Source: Planctomycetota bacterium (GTDB taxonomy: Bacteria > Planctomycetota > Planctomycetia > Gemmatales > Gemmataceae). From it: a stretch of 57,571 nucleotides of DNA. Of this stretch, positions 54,711-57,571 are shown in pieces. The number at the start of each line of letters is the position of its first letter. The first letter of the stretch is position 1. The notes under the pieces are model-generated. The model did not search any database. It saw only the letters and a list, made by a program, of their open reading frames with translations, and was not told where the DNA came from. The stretch is taken from positions 1 to 57,571 of the forward strand of contig VGYC01000021.1 of NCBI GenBank assembly GCA_016873095.1, in the 5' to 3' direction. The position numbers were made by a program, and so were the translations under genes.

Positions 54711-56699
54711 TCAAGTCACGTTGATCGTCAGCACATCGTCGAGGTCGTCGAGCAGCGGGCCGCTAATCTGGACGACCGTGATCGATTGCGTTCCCTTCTT
54801 GGTCAGCTTCAGGCCGCTGAAGGTGTGGACACCTGCGTCGCTGGCCGTGAAGGTGTAGTTGGCTGGCAACGTTGCGCCGCTATCGGAGCTGCTGAAATGT
54901 ACCGTGCCCGTGTAGCCGGTGGCCACGTTGCCGTAGGCATCGTACGCCCTGACGGTGATGCTGAAAGCGGTCTTGGCCTTGAGGCTGGCCGGTCCGCTGA
55001 TCGTCAGGTGGGTGGCCACGCCGGGATTCACCTGGATCAGGGCGCGCGCGGCGCCGTCGGGCACGGTGACAATCAGCCTCTGACCGGTGCCGGCGGTCTT
55101 GAACGTGGCGCTGAAGGTATGCACGCCCTGGTCCGCAAGCGTGAAGGTGTAGTCGGCCGGCAGCACCGCTTGCGGGTCGTTGTTGCTGAAGAAATGCACG
55201 GTGCCGGTATAGTCGGTGATGGTGTTGCCATCGTCGTCCTGCACGGTGACGGTGAAGGAAAATGGTGTGCCCGCGGTGGCGCTTGCCGGCGCGGAGACGA
55301 CCAGGGTCGGCACATCCAGTGACGGGCCGTTCTCGATGAACCGGCTCACCGTCAGATGGCGCGGCCCGGTGTCATCGTTGACGATGCCGGACAGGCCGGC
55401 CACGACCAGCTTGCCGTCGCTCTCTGCCAGTGCCAGGGCCCCGCTCCCGCCGGGACCAATTTGCAATTCCAGCCGGCCGTTGTTGCCGAAGTCCATGTCA
55501 GCGCTGCCGTCCGTATTGAAGCGCATCAACACGGTGTTGTGCACCAGGCGGACAAGCTCGCCGCCGCTCTGACCGGCAAAGCCGGCGGCGACAATCTTGC
55601 CATCCGCTTGCAGGGCAACGCCGTGGGCAACCTGATTGATAAAGCCGGTCAGGCTGACGAAATCGGCGGTGACGATGCCGTCGCCGCCGAAGGAGCTGTC
55701 CAGGTTGCCGTTGCTGTCATAGCGGACCAGCACGACGTCCGTGGCGGTGCCGCCGGGAGGGGCGCCCATGTACGCCTCGCCGGCCAGCAGGATATTGTCG
55801 TTCCCATCGATGGCCAGATCATACACAAAGCTGAGAGTCGAGGTGTACGAGCCCGACGTGATGGGCGTCGTGACCACGCCATCGCCGCTGAAGGTCGTGT
55901 CCAGCGTGCCGTTGTCGTTCAGGCGCATGGCCCCGAAAATCATCCCGCTGGCGGTGCCGCCCGCAACGATCTTGCCGTCGGACTGGATGGCCAGATTCGC
56001 GGTGGGCACGCCGACGGCGAACGTGGCCTTGCCGCCGCTGCCGAAGGTCGTATCGAGGCTGCCGTTGCTGTCGTAGCGCACGACCACGTCGCTGCTGCCC
56101 CCGCGGCCGCCGACCACGATCTTGCCATCCGTCTGCACGGCGATGCTGCTGGCCGAGGAATTGACCTTGTTGCCGAAGCTGGTGGTCACCTTGCCGCCGT
56201 TGCCGAAGGTCGTGTCCAGGCTGCCGTCGTCGTTGTAGCGGGCCAGGGCGATGTCCGTGTAAGAACTCCCCTGCGCGACCCGCGTGGCCAGGCCGACCAC
56301 CACCGTTTTGTTGTCGACGACGGCGACCCCGTCCGCGCGGTCGAAAAGCCCATTGAAATCGGTGTTGACGATGCCGTCGCCGCCGAACGAGGTGTCCAGC
56401 GTGCCGTCGCCGTTGTAGCGGACCACCGCGAAGTCGCCGGACACGTTGCCGGTGGCGAGCACTTTGCCATCCGCCCGCACCGCCACGTGGATGCTAGGCG
56501 CATTCCCATAGGACCAGGAAAGCGCGGGCGTGGTGACGACGCCCGCCGTCCCGAAGGTGGGATCGAGCCAGTCGGCCGCCGTGGCCGGCACGCAGCGATC
56601 CTCCAACGCCTCCAGTTGTAGCCGGCACCGCTTCCGCCCCGCCGCCCGGGGCGAATGGGTGCGCGATCCACGAAACCAGCGCGACAGCGACGTCATCAT
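54711..56699 (-). CDS. delta-60 repeat protein with LEALEDR motif
   Basis: A 662-residue exported protein. The planctomycete motif LEALEDRCVP lies at residues 29-38. About seven delta-60 repeats follow, each with D-x-x-F-G-x-x-G (DTSFGGDGIV, DTTFGNGGKV, DSSFGGDGIV) and probably forming a beta-propeller. Two similar Ig-like domains of about 95 residues complete it (TPFSFTVTVQDDDGNTITDY and TAFSITVRAYDAYGNVATGY). The family is seen in large cell-surface or secreted proteins. The ATG at 56699 has AGGAG. The biochemical role is unknown. Confidence 0.9.
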   Translation of the reverse strand: MMTSLSRWFRGSRTHSPRAAGRKRCRLQLEALEDRCVPATAADWLDPTFGTAGVVTTPALSWSYGNAPSIHVAVRADGKVLATGNVSGDFAVVRYNGDGTLDTSFGGDGIVNTDFNGLFDRADGVAVVDNKTVVVGLATRVAQGSSYTDIALARYNDDGSLDTTFGNGGKVTTSFGNKVNSSASSIAVQTDGKIVVGGRGGSSDVVVRYDSNGSLDTTFGSGGKATFAVGVPTANLAIQSDGKIVAGGTASGMIFGAMRLNDNGTLDTTFSGDGVVTTPITSGSYTSTLSFVYDLAIDGNDNILLAGEAYMGAPPGGTATDVVLVRYDSNGNLDSSFGGDGIVTADFVSLTGFINQVAHGVALQADGKIVAAGFAGQSGGELVRLVHNTVLMRFNTDGSADMDFGNNGRLELQIGPGGSGALALAESDGKLVVAGLSGIVNDDTGPRHLTVSRFIENGPSLDVPTLVVSAPASATAGTPFSFTVTVQDDDGNTITDYTGTVHFFSNNDPQAVLPADYTFTLADQGVHTFSATFKTAGTGQRLIVTVPDGAARALIQVNPGVATHLTISGPASLKAKTAFSITVRAYDAYGNVATGYTGTVHFSSSDSGATLPANYTFTASDAGVHTFSGLKLTKKGTQSITVVQISGPLLDDLDDVLTINVT

Positions 56700-56870
56700 G
56701 AGAGAAACTCCTGTGTGAGAGTGCGGACTGCGAGCGAATCCTTGGGCCCGGCGCGCAGCCCGTACGCCGGGGGCGAAAGAACCCTTTACCGTCTCAGGTT
56801 CCGGTGCGAGTCACGACGGGCGACGGTGGGCCAGGGCGTTACCCCTGGATGTTCACGGCGCCTCAAGCGA
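56700..56870 (-). other. structured 5' leader region of the delta-60 gene
   Basis: On the minus strand this region can fold several hairpins: CCAGGG/CCCTGG (56852-56835), GAACC/GGTTC around 56803-56781, and CCCGGCG/CGCCGGG near 56772-56748. No known riboswitch class was recognised, and no clear -35/-10 pair is visible. From 56871 to 57085 no gene or repeat was recognised. Confidence 0.35.
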
Positions 56871-57085
56871 ACACTTAATGCCTCCTATCTATAACACCTG
56901 CCATCCGCACGAAAATGTGACAGGGGTCGGGCGATTTTTTTCCAAAGAACTTTGTCAACACCAATCCTCGGTGGCACGCCCTGAGTCTTCGAAGGGCGGG
57001 GGCCATGACCTTTGCCGACCTCGCTGCCGGCGATTCGGTTTTTTCCCCCGATCTCGTCGGGCTATCACAGCATTTCTCCATCTTC

Positions 57086-57186
57086 AGCCCCGTTTACTGG
57101 GCTTCCCGCGCCAGCGGTATTCGGCCCGCCGTTGACGGCGGGTTGTCACTGCGATCTCCCCGCTCTTCAGCCCCGTTTACGGGGCT
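57086..57186 (+). repeat. composite palindromic repeat, unit I (A-B-A)
   Basis: 101 bases: palindrome A (AGCCCCGTTTACTGGGCT, 57086-57103), 21 bases, palindrome B (CCCGCCGTTGACGGCGGG, 57125-57142), 26 bases, palindrome A (57169-57186). Confidence 0.9.
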
Positions 57187-57279
57187 TCCCGCTGTTTGGC
57201 TTTAGCTTTCTTCCAGCCGCCGACTCGCTCCAACCGCCCCGGCCCGGCACCCCACAATGGCTGAAGCCGAACCGCGAGA

Positions 57280-57382
57280 AGCCCCGTGAACGGGGCTCAC
57301 CGGCGGTGGTCGTGGCCCCGCGGTACCCGCCGTCAACGGCGGGCCTAGCACCGCTGCCGCGGCAAGCCCCGTGAACGGGGCT
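57280..57382 (-). repeat. composite palindromic repeat, unit II, inverted
   Basis: 103 bases in the opposite orientation: A (AGCCCCGTGAACGGGGCT, 57280-57297), 28 bases, B (CCCGCCGTCAACGGCGGG, 57326-57343), 21 bases, A (57365-57382). The 21-base side carries the same GCGGCAGCGGT core as units I and III when reverse-complemented. Confidence 0.9.
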
Positions 57383-57459
57383 GGCAAACCAGTGACACGT
57401 CTCTCGTTGCCGCGATGTTTTTGTCGGCACCGGTCCAAACACAGCATGCTCCGATCTTC

Positions 57460-57561
57460 AGCCCCGTTCACGGGGCTTGCCGCGTCAGCGGTATTCGGCC
57501 CGCCGTTGACGGCGGGTTGGCACTGCGCTCTCTCCCAGTCCCGAGCCCCGTTCACGGGGCT
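57460..57561 (+). repeat. composite palindromic repeat, unit III (A-B-A)
   Basis: 102 bases: A (AGCCCCGTTCACGGGGCT, 57460-57477), 21 bases, B (57499-57516), 27 bases, A (57544-57561). It ends ten bases before the window edge, so the array may continue. Sequence outside the A and B palindromes is also shared with unit I (GGTATTCGGCCCGCC). Confidence 0.9.
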
Positions 57562-57571
57562 TCTCGCAGCT

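Noticed and set aside
57086-57561. A CRISPR array
   Set aside because: The repeats are palindromes in alternating orientation with conserved spacers, not direct repeats with unique spacers, and no cas gene is present.

Overview
This GC-rich, gene-dense window (by eye about 60-65% G+C) is chromosomal DNA of a planctomycete, most likely a Gemmatales/Gemmataceae-type member of Planctomycetota. The evidence is the family content: a DUF1559 prepilin-like protein, two DUF1501 proteins, a PSCyt1-DUF1549-DUF1553 cytochrome protein, a DUF1080 protein, CotH, PQQ-repeat and delta-60-repeat proteins, two secreted proteins with the planctomycete LExLEDR motif near the N-terminus, and an ECF sigma/Hanks-kinase pair. 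No rRNA, tRNA, CRISPR array, transposase or prophage gene was seen.

Layout. 84-2497: TPR protein and DUF1559 protein on the minus strand. 2785-6803: a complete sulfate ABC importer operon (sbp-cysT-cysW-cysA), whose promoter region faces the DUF1559 promoter and shares short ATCATGAT palindromes with it. 6819-11823: minus-strand cluster of a GH3-like protein, a secreted transglutaminase-like protein, a secreted esterase and a Rossmann oxidoreductase. 12106-16258: DUF1080 protein, a nucleoside hydrolase with two C-terminal beta-rich modules, and a DUF1501 protein. 16281-19957: DUF2064 transferase, small basic protein, membrane-linked GTPase, PQQ-propeller protein. 20015-25380: gcvH-gcvPA, XRE-type regulator, UvrC/Cho-like nuclease, csrA and prs. 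25636-31132: DUF1501 protein, a frameshifted PSCyt1/DUF1549/DUF1553 gene, and CotH. 31469-34992: an ECF sigma factor and a 950-residue zinc-finger/DUF4349 anti-sigma candidate. 35177-37927: fatty acid desaturase and an HPD-less J-like membrane protein. 38221-43403: MsbA-like ABC exporter, ArnT/PMT-type and family 2 glycosyltransferases, and a PAP2 phosphatase, together resembling a lipid-linked sugar module. 43441-45888: GH17-like secreted protein. 46055-48583: clpC with clear promoter and terminator. 48910-51436: ECF sigma factor overlapping a polytopic Ser/Thr kinase. 51716-56699: S41 protease and proB from back-to-back promoters, then a delta-60 protein converging on proB through a strong hairpin. 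57086-57561: three composite palindromic repeat units of about 102 bp.

Most genes belong to known families. The best candidates for something not yet described are the composite A-B-A palindromic units at the right end, the sigma factor with its giant DUF4349 anti-sigma, the nucleoside hydrolase fusion, and the shared palindromes in the sulfate/DUF1559 divergent promoter region. No single locus can be shown from sequence alone to be a wholly new system.
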